Position numbers and translations under genes: made by a program | Assembly (NCBI RefSeq): GCF_007859305.1 | Contig: NZ_VOHE01000011.1 | Span: 1-54,821, forward strand | Direction: 5' to 3' | Source: Luteimonas wenzhouensis | Lineage (GTDB): Bacteria > Pseudomonadota > Gammaproteobacteria > Xanthomonadales > Xanthomonadaceae | Length of the DNA: 54,821 bases | Shown: piece by piece, positions 1 through 9,165 of the stretch | Numbering within the stretch: the stretch's first letter is position 1 | How the letters are laid out: every line of letters begins with the position of its first letter | The notes under the pieces: model-generated | The model's database searches: none | What the model was told of the DNA's origin: nothing | Seen by the model: the letters and a program-made list of their open reading frames with translations, nothing else

Positions 1-1
1 A

Positions 2-106
2 GCCGTGGCGGCGGTGATGCGCAAGCTGCTCACAGCCGTGTGGGCCTTGGTGCGCAACCCCGCACGCTACGACGGCAGCAAGCTGTTCGCGGTTGTGCAG
101 GGTTGA
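2..106 (+). CDS. IS110-family transposase, C-terminal fragment (cut by window edge)
   Basis: The frame is open from the window edge to TGA at 104-106 and gives 34 residues. They include MRKLLTAVWALVRNP and then YDGSKLF, which resembles the extreme C-terminus of IS110-family (DEDD plus Tnp20-domain) transposases. The rest of the gene lies outside the window, so I cannot tell whether the element is intact. The following 107 bp to the next gene should hold the right end. A complementary pair GGTGGGTG (128-135) and CACCCACC (175-182) lies there, but no element boundary can be assigned. The identification is by motif memory from a short fragment only. Confidence 0.55.
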   Translation, partial: AVAAVMRKLLTAVWALVRNPARYDGSKLFAVVQG

Positions 107-213
107 CTGCGAACAGAGTGTCTACAAGGTGGGTGGGGGTCGTGGTGGGCGGGGGTTGATCGGATGCGGCGGCGCACCCACCCTCGGGATTCCTTCCGCC
201 ACGGCGCCCCGCG

Positions 214-2277
214 ATGACGTCCAACCCGCTGCTCGATTTCTCCGGCCTGCCGCGCTTCGACGCGATCCGTCCCGAACACGTCGCGCCCGCGGTGGGCGCG
301 CTGCTGGAGCAGGCCGAAGCGGCGGTGCGCGCCGCCGAGACGGTCGAGCCGCCGACCTGGGACAGTTTCGTCGTGCCGCTGGACGAGGCCACCAGCCGCC
401 TGTCGCGGGCCTGGGGCCAGGTGGCGCACCTGGAGGCGGTGGCGAGCACGCCGGAGCTGCGCGAGGCCTACAACGCCGCGCTGCCGAAGGTCACCCGGTT
501 CTGGACCGCGCTGGGGCAGAACCGCGCCCTGTTCGCCCAGTACCGACGCCTGGCCGACGCGCCGGAGTTCGCCGGCTACAGCCAGGCCCGCCGCAGGGCG
601 GTGGAGAACGCGCTGCGCGATTTCCGCCTGGGCGGCGCGGAGCTGGAGGGCGCCGAGCGCGAGCGCTATGCGCAGGTCCGCGAGGAGCTCTCGGCGCTGT
701 CGGCGAAGTTCTCGCAGAACGTGCTCGACGCCACCGACCGCTGGGCGCTGTACGTCGAGGACGAGGCGCGCCTGTCCGGCCTGCCCGCGGACGTCGTCGC
801 CGCCTGCCGCGCCGCCGCCCGGCGCGAAGGGCGCGAGGGCTGGAAGCTCGGGCTGCAGATGCCGGTGTACCTGGCCGTGCAGCAGCTCGCAGACGACCGC
901 GAGCTGCGCGCCACGCTCTACCGCGCCTTCGTCGTGCGCGCCTCCGGGCTCGGCGACGATCCGGCGCTCGACAACGGCCCGCTGATCGACCGCATCCTCG
1001 CCCTGCGCGCCGAGCTGGCCGCGCTGCTGGGGTTCCCCAGCTACGCCGCGTACTCGCTGGCGACCAAGATGGCCCAGACCCCGGAGCAGGTGCTGGACTT
1101 CCTGCGCGACCTCGCCGCACGGGCGCGGCCGCATGCACGGCGCGACCGGGCCGAACTCGAGGCCTTCGCCCGCGGGCAACTCGGGCTGGACACGCTCGAG
1201 GCCTGGGACCTGGCCTACGCCAGCGAGAAGCTGCGCCAGGCGCGCTACAGCTTCTCGGCCCAGGAAGTGAAGCAGTACTTCACCGAGCCGGACGTGCTTG
1301 CCGGCCTGTTCGGCCTGGTCCACGACCTGTACGGGATCACGGTCGAACCCGACGCGGGCCCGGTCTGGCACGCGGACGTGCGCCTGTACCGCCTGGTGGA
1401 CGCGGACGGCGGACTGGTCGGCCAGCTCTACCTCGATCCCTACGCGCGCGAAGGCAAGCGCGGTGGCGCGTGGATGGACGACTGCCGCAACCGGCGCGAC
1501 CGCGATGGCCGGGTGCAGACCCCGGTGGTGCACCTGGTGTGCAACTTCGGCAAGGGCGTGGACGGCAAGCCGGCCACGCTCACCCACGACGAGGTCACCA
1601 CCCTGTTCCACGAGATGGGGCATGGCCTGCACCAGCTGCTGACCGAAGTGGGCGAGCCCGGCGTGGCCGGCATCGACGGCGTGGAGTGGGACGCGGTCGA
1701 GCTGCCCAGCCAGTTCATGGAGAACTTCTGCTGGGAATGGGAGCGGGTGCGGGCGATGAGCCGGCACGTCGACACCGGCGAGCCGCTGCCGCGCGCGCTG
1801 TTCGATCGCATGCTCGCGGCGAAGAACTTCCAGAGCGGCATGTTCACGGTGCGCCAGCTGGAGTTCGGCCTGTTCGACATGGCCCTGCACCACGGCTACG
1901 ACCCGGGACGCGAGACCGTGCAGCAGGTGCTCGACCGGGTGCGCGCGGAAGTGGCGGTCAACCTGCCGCCGGAGTGGAACCGGTTCCAGCACCAGTTCAG
2001 CCACATCTTCGCCGGCGGCTACGCGGCCGGGTACTACAGCTACAAGTGGGCCGAGGTGCTCAGCGCCGACGTTTATGCAGCATTCGAGGAAGCGCCGGGA
2101 CAGGAGCGCGAGGTGGGCCGGCGCTTCCTGCGCGAGGTCCTGGCCCGCGGCGGCAGCCGTCCGGCCGCGGAGAACTTCCTCGCCTTCCGTGGCCGCGCTC
2201 CCAGCATCGACGCCCTGCTGCGCCATACCGGCATGGCGGAAGACCCGGGCCATGACGCCGTCTTGACATCCGGTTAA
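214..2277 (+). CDS. prlC: Oligopeptidase A (M3 family zinc metallopeptidase)
   Basis: This is a cytoplasmic zinc endopeptidase that degrades short peptides, including cleaved signal peptides. At 687 residues it matches the roughly 680 of E. coli OpdA/PrlC. The HExxH zinc motif is HEMGH at residues 466-470, within TTLFHEMGHGLH, and the third ligand is most likely Glu496 in VELPSQ, thirty residues on as the family requires. The C-terminal signature FSHIFAGGYAAGYYSYKWAEV is also present. ATG at 214 has no strong Shine-Dalgarno. The gene follows the IS110 fragment and lies 44 bp ahead of opgG, with no obvious functional link. Plasmid-type Dcp is an alternative, but the length and the GYYSYKWAEV region favour OpdA. 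Confidence 0.93.
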   Translation: MTSNPLLDFSGLPRFDAIRPEHVAPAVGALLEQAEAAVRAAETVEPPTWDSFVVPLDEATSRLSRAWGQVAHLEAVASTPELREAYNAALPKVTRFWTALGQNRALFAQYRRLADAPEFAGYSQARRRAVENALRDFRLGGAELEGAERERYAQVREELSALSAKFSQNVLDATDRWALYVEDEARLSGLPADVVAACRAAARREGREGWKLGLQMPVYLAVQQLADDRELRATLYRAFVVRASGLGDDPALDNGPLIDRILALRAELAALLGFPSYAAYSLATKMAQTPEQVLDFLRDLAARARPHARRDRAELEAFARGQLGLDTLEAWDLAYASEKLRQARYSFSAQEVKQYFTEPDVLAGLFGLVHDLYGITVEPDAGPVWHADVRLYRLVDADGGLVGQLYLDPYAREGKRGGAWMDDCRNRRDRDGRVQTPVVHLVCNFGKGVDGKPATLTHDEVTTLFHEMGHGLHQLLTEVGEPGVAGIDGVEWDAVELPSQFMENFCWEWERVRAMSRHVDTGEPLPRALFDRMLAAKNFQSGMFTVRQLEFGLFDMALHHGYDPGRETVQQVLDRVRAEVAVNLPPEWNRFQHQFSHIFAGGYAAGYYSYKWAEVLSADVYAAFEEAPGQEREVGRRFLREVLARGGSRPAAENFLAFRGRAPSIDALLRHTGMAEDPGHDAVLTSG

Positions 2278-2321
2278 GCCGGAATCCCCCTAACTGGCGC
2301 CGGTTCCAGACCTCCCCCGAG

Positions 2322-3863
2322 GTGCCATTGCGACGCCGACACCTGATCGTGGCCGGCGCGTCGCTGCCATTGCTGTGCCCGCTGCCCGGCCTGGCGCCGT
2401 GGACGCGGGCGATGGCCGGCGATGCCGTGCCCTTCGACGCCTCCACCGTGCCCGCGCTGGCGCGGGAGCTTGCCGCGCGCCCCTTCCGGCCGCCGTCGCG
2501 CGAGCTCCCCGCGGCGCTGGACGCCATCGACTACGATGCCTTTCGCGACTACCGCTTCCGCTCCGACCACGCGCTCTGGCGCGACGGCGGCCGCTTCCAG
2601 GCGCAGCTGTTCCACCGCGGCTTCATCTTCAAGGAGCGCATCGACCTGCATGAGGTCGAGGGCGGGCGGGCGCGTCCGCTGCCTTACCGCCGCGACCGGT
2701 TCGATTTCGGGCCGCAGCCGCCCCCGCCGGACGATCCCGCGCTCGGCCACGCCGGTTTCCGGCTGCACGCGCCGGTCAACCGCGAGGACTACTTCGACGA
2801 ACTGTGCGTGTTCCTCGGCGCGAGCTACTTCCGCGCCGTCGCGCGCGGCCTGGCCTATGGCCTGTCGGCCCGCGGCCTGGCGCTGGGCAGCGGCGACCCG
2901 GGCCCCGAGGAGTTCCCCGTGTTCCGCGCCTTCTGGCTCGAGCGCCCGGCGCCCGACGCCGACACCGCGGTGGTCCACGCCCTGCTCGACAGCGCCAGCG
3001 TCGCCGGCGCCTACCGCTTCGCGATCCGCCCGGCCGGCGGGCAGACGCGGATGGACGTGGATGCGCGCCTGTACCCGCGCGTGGCGCTGCGCAATGCCGG
3101 CATCGCGCCGCTCACCAGCATGTTCGAGTTCGACCACGGCGACCGCGCCGGCGTCGACGACTTCCGTCCCGCGGTGCACGACTCCGACGGGTTGGCGCTG
3201 CTGACCGGCAGCGGCGAGCAGGTCTGGCGCCCGCTGCGCAACCCGCCGGAGATCTCGCACAGCGGTTTCCAGGACAATGACCCGCGCGGCTTCGGCCTGA
3301 TGCAGCGCAAGCGCGACTTCGCCGACTTCCAGGATGCCGAGGCGCGGTACGAGCGACGCCCCAGTGCCTGGGTGGAGCCGCTGGACCGCTGGGGGCCGGG
3401 CGCAGTGCATCTGGTCGAGCTGCCGACCGGCAACGAGTTCGCCGACAACATCGTCGCCTTCTGGCGTCCGCGCGCGCCGCTGGCCGCGGGGCGGGAGCAT
3501 CGCTTCCGCTACCGCCTGCACTGGTGCGCCGACCATGCCTGGCGGCCCGAACTGGCGCGCGCGGTCGCCACGCGCAGCGGGCTGGGCGACGCCGAGAGCG
3601 AGCGCCCGCGCCAGTACGTGGTCGATTTCCAGGGGGGGCGCCTGGACGCGCTGGGCGCCGACGCCGCGCCGCGCGTCGAGGCCAGCGCCTCGGCCGGCGA
3701 ACTGCGCAACCCGGTGGCCTACCGGCTCGAGGCCAACGGGCGCTGGCGCCTGTCCTTCGAACTGTGGCCGGGCGACGCCCGGGTGGTCGAGCTGCGCGCC
3801 CGGCTGCTCGACGCCGCCGGCGCGCCCCTGAGTGAAACCTGGCTGTCGAGGTGGCCGTCGTGA
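2322..3863 (+). CDS. opgG: Periplasmic glucan biosynthesis protein OpgG/OpgD (MdoG family)
   Basis: This periplasmic protein is needed with OpgH to make osmoregulated periplasmic glucans; it probably modifies or releases the beta-glucan backbone. Family signatures include [46 protein letters not shown] and NIVAFWRP. The N-terminus reads RRRHLIVAG before a hydrophobic stretch, a twin-arginine-like signal; that is usual for OpgD rather than OpgG, so the paralogue call is uncertain, although the adjacent opgH fits either. The start is unsettled. GTG at 2322 gives 513 residues, but TTG at 2328 sits five bases after a GAGG (319-322) and may be the real one. The stop overlaps the opgH start as GTGA, so the two are translationally coupled. 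Confidence 0.88.
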   Translation: MPLRRRHLIVAGASLPLLCPLPGLAPWTRAMAGDAVPFDASTVPALARELAARPFRPPSRELPAALDAIDYDAFRDYRFRSDHALWRDGGRFQAQLFHRGFIFKERIDLHEVEGGRARPLPYRRDRFDFGPQPPPPDDPALGHAGFRLHAPVNREDYFDELCVFLGASYFRAVARGLAYGLSARGLALGSGDPGPEEFPVFRAFWLERPAPDADTAVVHALLDSASVAGAYRFAIRPAGGQTRMDVDARLYPRVALRNAGIAPLTSMFEFDHGDRAGVDDFRPAVHDSDGLALLTGSGEQVWRPLRNPPEISHSGFQDNDPRGFGLMQRKRDFADFQDAEARYERRPSAWVEPLDRWGPGAVHLVELPTGNEFADNIVAFWRPRAPLAAGREHRFRYRLHWCADHAWRPELARAVATRSGLGDAESERPRQYVVDFQGGRLDALGADAAPRVEASASAGELRNPVAYRLEANGRWRLSFELWPGDARVVELRARLLDAAGAPLSETWLSRWPS

Positions 3864-5767
3864 ACAGGATCGTCGACATCACCATCGTCCGGCCGGTCGA
3901 GGAGGCCGACCATCCGCTGCTACCCTGGATGCCGCCCGAGGCGCCGCTGGAGATGCCCGTGCAGTCGCTGGACGCCGGCCGGCTGGCGCGCGGCCGCCCG
4001 TCCAGCTCGCCGGCGACGATCGGCCGCCGCCGCGCGCTGGTGTTCGGCACCACCGCGGGGCTGACCCTGGTCGCCGCCTACCAGCTGTGGTGGCTGCTGC
4101 GCGCGGGCGGGATCGCCCTGCTCGAGGCGATCGTGCTGGCGCTGTTCGTGCCGCTGTTCGCCTGGATCGCGTTCTCGTTCGCCACCGCGGTCGCCGGCTT
4201 CGTGCAGCTGCTGCGCAGGCGTCCTTCGTCGCTCGACATCCCGGTGGACGGCCCGCTGCCCGCGCTTTCCACCCGCACCGCGCTGCTGGTGCCGGTGTAC
4301 AACGAGGATCCGCGGCGCACCTTCGCCGGCGTCCAGGCGGTGCTCGAGTCGGTGGTGGCCACCGGCCGCGGCGCGCACTTCGAGTGCTTCATCCTCAGCG
4401 ACACCCGCGACCCGGACATCGCGGCGGCGGAGAAGGGCGCCTTCCTGGCCCTGCGCGCCCGGCTCGGCGACCGGATCGGCGTGTACTACCGGCGGCGCCA
4501 GGACAACCGCGAGCGCAAGGCCGGCAACATCGCCGACTGGGTGCGCCGCTACGGCGGCGCGTTCGCGCACATGCTCATCCTCGACGCCGACAGCCTGATG
4601 GAGGGGGCCACCCTGGTGCGCCTGGCCGCGGCGATGGAGCGCCACCCGGACCTGGCACTGGTCCAGACCCTGCCGCTGGTGGTCAACGGCAACACCGTGT
4701 TCGCGCGCATGCAGCAGTTCTCGGGCCGCGTCTACGGCCAGGTGATCGCGCACGGCGTGGCCTGGTGGCATGGCGCGGAGGGCAACTACTGGGGCCACAA
4801 CGCGATCATCCGCACCCGCGCCTTCGCCGCCTGCGCCGGACTGCCGGTGCTGCAGGGGCGGGCCCCGTTTGGCGGCAGCGTGCTCAGCCACGACTTCGTC
4901 GAGGCCGCGCTGATGCGCCGTGGTGGCTGGGCGGTGCACATGGCGCCGGCGCTGGCGGGCAGCTACGAAGAGGGCCCGCCGTCGCTGACCGACATGCTGG
5001 TGCGCGACCGCCGCTGGTGCCAGGGCAACCTGCAGCACGCGCTGGTGGTGCCCGCGCGCGGGCTGCACTGGGTCAGCCGCAGCCACCTGCTGGTGGGCAT
5101 CGGCCACTACCTCACCGCGCCGATGTGGGCGATGCTGATGCTCGTGGGCCTGGCGATCCCGCTGCAGGCCAGCGGGCCGTTCGCGCCCGCCGGCGCCGCC
5201 TACGCGCCGCTGGCCTACTGGCGCGAGGCCGATCCCAGCCGCTTCCTGTGGCTGTTCGCCCTGACCATGGTGCTGCTGTTCGCCCCCAAGTTGCTGGGCC
5301 TGCTGGCGACCCTGCTCGACCGCCGGCTGCGCCGCGCCTGCGGCGGCGGCTGGCGGCTGGCGGCCGGCGCGGTGCTCGAGACCGTGCTGGCGGCACTGAT
5401 GGCGCCGGTGACGATGTACCTGCAGTCGCGCGGCGTGGCCGAGGTGCTGGCCGGCCGGGACTCGGGCTGGAACCCGCAGCGCCGCGACGACGGCAGCCTG
5501 CCGATGTCCGAGCTGCTCTCGCGCTATGGCGGCATGACCCTGTTCGGGCTCGGCGCGGCGATGGCCGCGTACCTGGTCTCGCCCGGGCTGGCGGCGTGGA
5601 TGTCGCCGGTGATCGCCGGCCTGGTCCTCTCGATCCCGGTGGTGGCGCTGACCTCGTCCCCGGGCGCGGGGGCCTGGCTGCGGCGCAGGGGCATCTTCGC
5701 GACCCCCGAGGAGACCGCGCCGCCGGCGATCCTGCGGCGGGCGGCGGAGTTGCGGCGGGGGGAGTGA
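3860..5767 (+). CDS. opgH: Glucan glucosyltransferase OpgH (MdoH), inner membrane GT2
   Basis: This membrane glucosyltransferase polymerises the beta-1,2-glucan backbone from UDP-glucose and passes it to the periplasm. From GTG at 3860 it has 635 residues. Processive GT2 signatures are visible: LVPVYNEDP, the metal-binding DAD (Asp242 and Asp244), the probable catalytic base Asp345 in SHDFVEA, and RRWCQGN (384-390) in place of QxxRW. Two N-terminal transmembrane helices precede the catalytic domain and several follow it. GTG 3860 is chosen because GAGG lies at 3848-3852 and the start overlaps the opgG stop as GTGA; GTG 3851 would add three residues. In plant-pathogenic relatives this locus (hrpM) is needed for virulence. 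Confidence 0.93.
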   Translation: MNRIVDITIVRPVEEADHPLLPWMPPEAPLEMPVQSLDAGRLARGRPSSSPATIGRRRALVFGTTAGLTLVAAYQLWWLLRAGGIALLEAIVLALFVPLFAWIAFSFATAVAGFVQLLRRRPSSLDIPVDGPLPALSTRTALLVPVYNEDPRRTFAGVQAVLESVVATGRGAHFECFILSDTRDPDIAAAEKGAFLALRARLGDRIGVYYRRRQDNRERKAGNIADWVRRYGGAFAHMLILDADSLMEGATLVRLAAAMERHPDLALVQTLPLVVNGNTVFARMQQFSGRVYGQVIAHGVAWWHGAEGNYWGHNAIIRTRAFAACAGLPVLQGRAPFGGSVLSHDFVEAALMRRGGWAVHMAPALAGSYEEGPPSLTDMLVRDRRWCQGNLQHALVVPARGLHWVSRSHLLVGIGHYLTAPMWAMLMLVGLAIPLQASGPFAPAGAAYAPLAYWREADPSRFLWLFALTMVLLFAPKLLGLLATLLDRRLRRACGGGWRLAAGAVLETVLAALMAPVTMYLQSRGVAEVLAGRDSGWNPQRRDDGSLPMSELLSRYGGMTLFGLGAAMAAYLVSPGLAAWMSPVIAGLVLSIPVVALTSSPGAGAWLRRRGIFATPEETAPPAILRRAAELRRGE

Positions 5768-5829
5768 GGCGGGCGCGCGTTGCCGGCGTGTCCCGGAATC
5801 GATCCGCCGGCTCCACCGGCGCGATTGCT

Positions 5830-5938
5830 CCCCGGCCCTCCCGCAGGCGTGGGAGAGGCACTTGCGCCAAACCACCCCCAGACCCCAGGTCCCGCAACCT
5901 GCTCCCTCCCCCGCCTGCGGGGGAGGGCCGGGTGGGGG
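5830..5938. repeat. Pair of REP-like palindromic repeats in inverted orientation
   Basis: The spacer after opgH (5768-6110, 343 bp, no gene) holds two copies of a GC-rich palindromic unit facing each other. The left copy CCCCGGCCCTCCCGCAGGCG lies at 5830-5849. The right copy (5912-5932) is its near-perfect reverse complement. Inside the right copy is a perfect 11-bp stem, 5904-5914 with 5917-5927, and a 2-base loop. The arrangement resembles a BIME-type mosaic element scattered in Xanthomonadaceae genomes. It could stabilise or terminate opgGH mRNA. I see no coding capacity here. Confidence 0.7.
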
Positions 5939-5977
5939 TCGCGCCAGCCGCGATGTCGTCACCCGCCCCAGGCCGCC

Positions 5978-6008
5978 AAAAAAAACGGGAAACCGCTGGT
6001 TTCCCGTT
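5978..6008 (-). terminator. Intrinsic terminator for the acid phosphatase gene (minus strand)
   Basis: A perfect 11-bp stem AACGGGAAACC (5984-5994) pairs with GGTTTCCCGTT (5998-6008) across a 3-base loop. On the minus strand it is followed by an eight-base U tract (A's at 5978-5985). It lies about 100 bp downstream of the phosphatase stop codon. On the plus strand the stem has only a weak T stretch, so it is chiefly a minus-strand terminator. The remaining 6009-6110 is comparatively AT-rich with no gene. Confidence 0.85.
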
Positions 6009-6110
6009 GAATCCGGCGTCCGCCGGAGGACTGGTGTTGTGGCCCGGGCAGACTAGCCCGTGACGGAATCTGATGCAATACCTTAAATTATCGACGCTAA
6101 ATGATTGATT

Positions 6111-6998
6111 TTACTTGTCGTCGAGGATCAGGGCCTCGCGCTTGCGCTGGCGCCTAGCCTCGCGCGGCTCGGACCAGGCATTGTTGAACAGGGCCGGCTC
6201 CCAGGAGCCGTAGGTGGGATTGGCCAGCATCCACCAGCGCTCGCCGAACCAGTCGCGGTGCCCCTCCAGCAGCGCCGCGCGCGCCTGCGGCGTATTGGCC
6301 ACAACCTCGACGAAGTCGCCCAGCTGGTCGCCGAACTGCATCAGCACCCGGTACTGGCGGCCGGCCAGCAGGCGCCGGCAGCGCTTCTCCGATCCCTGCT
6401 GCTCGCAGCCGGCGACATGGGTGCCCAGGCCGAGGAAGACCCCGTCGTCCGCGGCCGGGAACCCGGCTGCGCGCAGGTTCGTCAGGGTGGCCTCGCCCAG
6501 GTGCGCGGCGCGGTTGGACAGGTAGACCAGGGTCACGCCGCGAGCGTGGGCGGCGCGCGCGAACTCCAGCGCCCCGGGCACCGGCCTGGCTTGGCGCTCC
6601 TCGACCCACTGCGCCCAGCTGGCCTCGTCGTACTCGCCGCCGTTGGCCACCAGCCGCGCCTGGTAGGGCGAGTTGTCGAGCACGGTCTCGTCGATGTCCA
6701 CGATCACCGCGGGCGGCAGGCCGGTCGCGGGGCCGGCCTCCGCGCGTTCTGCCGGCGCCAGCGCATCCCACTCGGGATCGGCGAGCGCCTGGTCGAGCCG
6801 GGCGGCGGCGGCGCGGTAGATCGACACCGCGTTGGCCCGGTACTCGGCCGAGCGCTGCACCCACAACACCGCGTTGAGGTTGTCGTCCGCGGCCACGGTC
6901 GCGGCCGGCGCGGAAGTCGCGGCGCGCGGCGGGGCGGAAGCGCATCCGGCGAGGGTCAGGGCGGCCAGCAGGACCGCGGAAACGAGTGGCTTGCGCAT
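6111..6998 (-). CDS. Class-B-like acid phosphatase lipoprotein (5'-nucleotidase, e(P4) family)
   Basis: This is a HAD-superfamily phosphatase anchored to the outer membrane, probably hydrolysing nucleotides or other phosphomonoesters in the periplasm. The 295-residue product has a lipoprotein signal ending in the lipobox LAGC, with Cys19 as the lipidation site. HAD motif I is DIDETVLDNS (101-110), with Asp101 as nucleophile and Asp103 as acid/base. Motif II is probably VYLSNRA, and GDQLGDF carries the acidic motif IV. Length and motifs match lipoprotein e(P4) relatives (about 270 residues). A GGAGG Shine-Dalgarno precedes ATG at 6998. It is monocistronic and ends at the terminator near 5984-6008. 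Confidence 0.9.
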   Translation of the reverse strand: MRKPLVSAVLLAALTLAGCASAPPRAATSAPAATVAADDNLNAVLWVQRSAEYRANAVSIYRAAAARLDQALADPEWDALAPAERAEAGPATGLPPAVIVDIDETVLDNSPYQARLVANGGEYDEASWAQWVEERQARPVPGALEFARAAHARGVTLVYLSNRAAHLGEATLTNLRAAGFPAADDGVFLGLGTHVAGCEQQGSEKRCRRLLAGRQYRVLMQFGDQLGDFVEVVANTPQARAALLEGHRDWFGERWWMLANPTYGSWEPALFNNAWSEPREARRQRKREALILDDK

Positions 6999-7070
6999 GG
7001 GGCGTGCCTCCTGGCGGGGACGGGTGGGCGAGTGTAGCGGGGTGCCGGTGGCCGGCCGCGGGCGGACGGC

Positions 7071-9047
7071 TCAGTCCTCGAGCAGCGCGCGGATCGAGGC
7101 GAAGCCGGCGCTGGCCCGCTCGGCGCGGCGGGCGGCGTCGGCTTCGGGATCGGCGCCGTCGCGCTGCAGCTCGGCCGCGGGCAACTCGTCGAAGAAGCGG
7201 CTCGGGACCAGTCGCACCTTCGTGCCCCAGCGCTGCGCCTCGCGGCTGTAGGACAGCCACAGCTGCTCCTTGGCGCGGGTGATGCCGACGTAGAGCAGGC
7301 GGCGCTCCTCGTCGAGCCTGCCCTCGTCGAGGCTGGACTCGTGCGGCAGGGTCGAATCGTCCATGCCGACGATGAACACGTAGCGGAACTCCAGGCCCTT
7401 GGCCGCGTGCAGGCTCATCAGCCGCACCTGGTTGCCGGGGTCGCCCTTGTCGGCGTGCGAGAGCAGGGCCAGCTGCGCGGCCAGTTCGCCCGGCCCGGAG
7501 ATGGTGGCACCCTCGAACCAGTCGGCGAGTTCGTCGAGGTTGCCGCGGCGCAGCCTGAACAGCTCCTCGCTGCGGCACTGCTCGCGCAGCGCGGCGACCA
7601 GTCCCGACTTCTCGTTGAGCCTGCGCACCAGTTCGGTCGGCGGCAGCCGCGCGGCGTCGGCGCGCAGGCCACGGACGATGTCGGTGAAGGCGCCCAGCGC
7701 GTTGGCCACGCGCGGCTGCAGCTGCTTGAGCAGCGACATCGACTCGGCCGCGCGCGCCAGCGGCAGGCCGGCGTGTTGCGCCATCTCCGCCAGCTTCGCC
7801 AGCGAGGTCGCGCCGATGCCGCGCGAAGGCGACTGCACTGCGCGCAGGAACGCCGCGTCGTCCTCGGGATTGGCGATCAGGCGCAGCCAGGCCAGCGCGT
7901 CCTTGACCTCGCCGCGGTCGAGGAACGCGGTGCCGCCGGACAGGTGGTAGGGGATGCGCAGCAGCTGCAGCGCCTTCTCCAGCGGCCGCGACTGGTGGTT
8001 GCCGCGGAACAGGATGCAGAACTCGCCCCATTCGACCTTTCGCGAGGTGGCGAGGAAGTGGATCTCGCCGGCCACGCGCTCGGCCTCGTGCGCGGCGTCG
8101 CGGCATTCCCAGACCCGGATCCGCTCGCCGTCGGGCTGCGCGCTCCACAGGGTCTTGGGATGCTCGTGCGGGTTGTGCGCGATCAGCGCGTTGGCCGCGC
8201 GCAGCACGCGGTTGGGACAGCGGTAGTTCTGCTCCAGCTTGACCACGATGAGGTCCGGGTAGTCGCGGGCGAGCTGGGCGAGGTTCTCCGGGTTGGCGCC
8301 GCGCCAGGCGTAGATGCTCTGGTCGTCGTCGCCCACGCAGGTGAAGTTGGCCCTCGGCCCGGCGATCGCCTTGAGCAGGCGGTACTGGGCGTCGTTGGTG
8401 TCCTGGCACTCGTCCACCAGCAGGTAGCCGATGCGCTCGCGCCACGCGGCCACCGCCTCCTCGCTGCCTTCCAGCAGCTGCACGGGGAGCCGGATCAGGT
8501 CGTCGAAGTCGACCGCGTTGAACGCCGCCAACCGCTGCTGGTAGCGCGCGTACAGCGCCGCGGCCTCGTGCTCGCGCGCGCTGCGCGCGGCTTCGGCCGC
8601 CTGCTCGGGAGACAGCCCGGCGTTCTTGACGCTGGACACCAGCGACTGCATCGCCTGCACCGCGTCGGGCTTGGCCCCGGGCATCAGGTCGCGCAGCTGC
8701 GCGAGCACGTCGTCGCTGTCGAAGATCGAGAAGCCGCGGCGCAGGCCGACGCGGGCGTGCTCGACCTGCAGGATCCTCAGCCCCAGCGCGTGGAAGGTGC
8801 ACACGGTCAGGCCGTCGGCCGCGTCGCCCTTGATCCGCTTGGCCACGCGCTCGCGCATCTCGCGCGCCGACTTGTTGGTGAAGGTGATCGCCGCGATCCG
8901 CCTGGCCGGGTAGCGGCCGCTGCGGATCAGGTGCGCGATCTTCTCCACGATCACCCGGGTCTTGCCGCTGCCCGCGCCGGCGAGCACGAGCATGGGGCCT
9001 TCGATGTGGGCGACGGCGGCGGACTGCTGGGGGTTGAGGCCGTGCAT
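7071..9047 (-). CDS. rep: ATP-dependent DNA helicase Rep (UvrD/Rep superfamily 1)
   Basis: This is a 3'-5' SF1A helicase that helps replication forks pass DNA-bound proteins and stalled sites. The 658 residues match E. coli Rep (673). Motifs are in order: Walker A AGAGSGKT (23-30), Ia TFTNKSAREM, II DECQDTN (212-218, with Cys in the usual Phe position), III CVGDDDQSIYAWRGA, IV LEQNYRC, V LMSLHAAKGLEF and VI LLYVGITRAKEQL. The start at ATG 9047 is where the family begins (LNPQQSAAV). Upstream in-frame sequence is low-complexity promoter region. A TAGAAT -10 candidate lies at 9074-9079 on the minus strand. Confidence 0.95.
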   Translation of the reverse strand: MHGLNPQQSAAVAHIEGPMLVLAGAGSGKTRVIVEKIAHLIRSGRYPARRIAAITFTNKSAREMRERVAKRIKGDAADGLTVCTFHALGLRILQVEHARVGLRRGFSIFDSDDVLAQLRDLMPGAKPDAVQAMQSLVSSVKNAGLSPEQAAEAARSAREHEAAALYARYQQRLAAFNAVDFDDLIRLPVQLLEGSEEAVAAWRERIGYLLVDECQDTNDAQYRLLKAIAGPRANFTCVGDDDQSIYAWRGANPENLAQLARDYPDLIVVKLEQNYRCPNRVLRAANALIAHNPHEHPKTLWSAQPDGERIRVWECRDAAHEAERVAGEIHFLATSRKVEWGEFCILFRGNHQSRPLEKALQLLRIPYHLSGGTAFLDRGEVKDALAWLRLIANPEDDAAFLRAVQSPSRGIGATSLAKLAEMAQHAGLPLARAAESMSLLKQLQPRVANALGAFTDIVRGLRADAARLPPTELVRRLNEKSGLVAALREQCRSEELFRLRRGNLDELADWFEGATISGPGELAAQLALLSHADKGDPGNQVRLMSLHAAKGLEFRYVFIVGMDDSTLPHESSLDEGRLDEERRLLYVGITRAKEQLWLSYSREAQRWGTKVRLVPSRFFDELPAAELQRDGADPEADAARRAERASAGFASIRALLED

Positions 9048-9124
9048 CGGGGAACTGCGTGGAGCGGCCGTGCATTCTACCCGCCGGGCGGGGTCCGCCG
9101 GCCGCGGCCCGGTCCGAGGTCCGC

Positions 9125-9140
9125 CCGGCCCGCGGGCCGG
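9125..9140. repeat. Perfect 16-bp palindrome between rep and tdk
   Basis: CCGGCCCG followed directly by CGGGCCGG forms a perfect self-complementary 16-mer in the 118-bp divergent region between rep and tdk, 14 bp upstream of the tdk -10 candidate. It covers the place where a tdk -35 box would lie. It may be an operator or simply a GC-rich coincidence. Confidence 0.35.
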
Positions 9141-9153
9141 CCCGCGCGGACGG

Positions 9154-9165
9154 TAGAATCGCCCG
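9154..9165 (+). promoter_or_regulatory. tdk -10 box, predicted leaderless start
   Basis: TAGAAT at 9154-9159 is followed by exactly six bases and then the tdk ATG. A transcript starting six or seven bases after the hexamer would begin at or next to the start codon, and no Shine-Dalgarno is visible. No convincing -35 box is seen. Confidence 0.5.

Noticed and set aside
67..2253. Long minus-strand frame antisense to oligopeptidase A
   Set aside because: Shadow of a gene with clear HEMGH and family signatures; no start signal and no recognisable domain.
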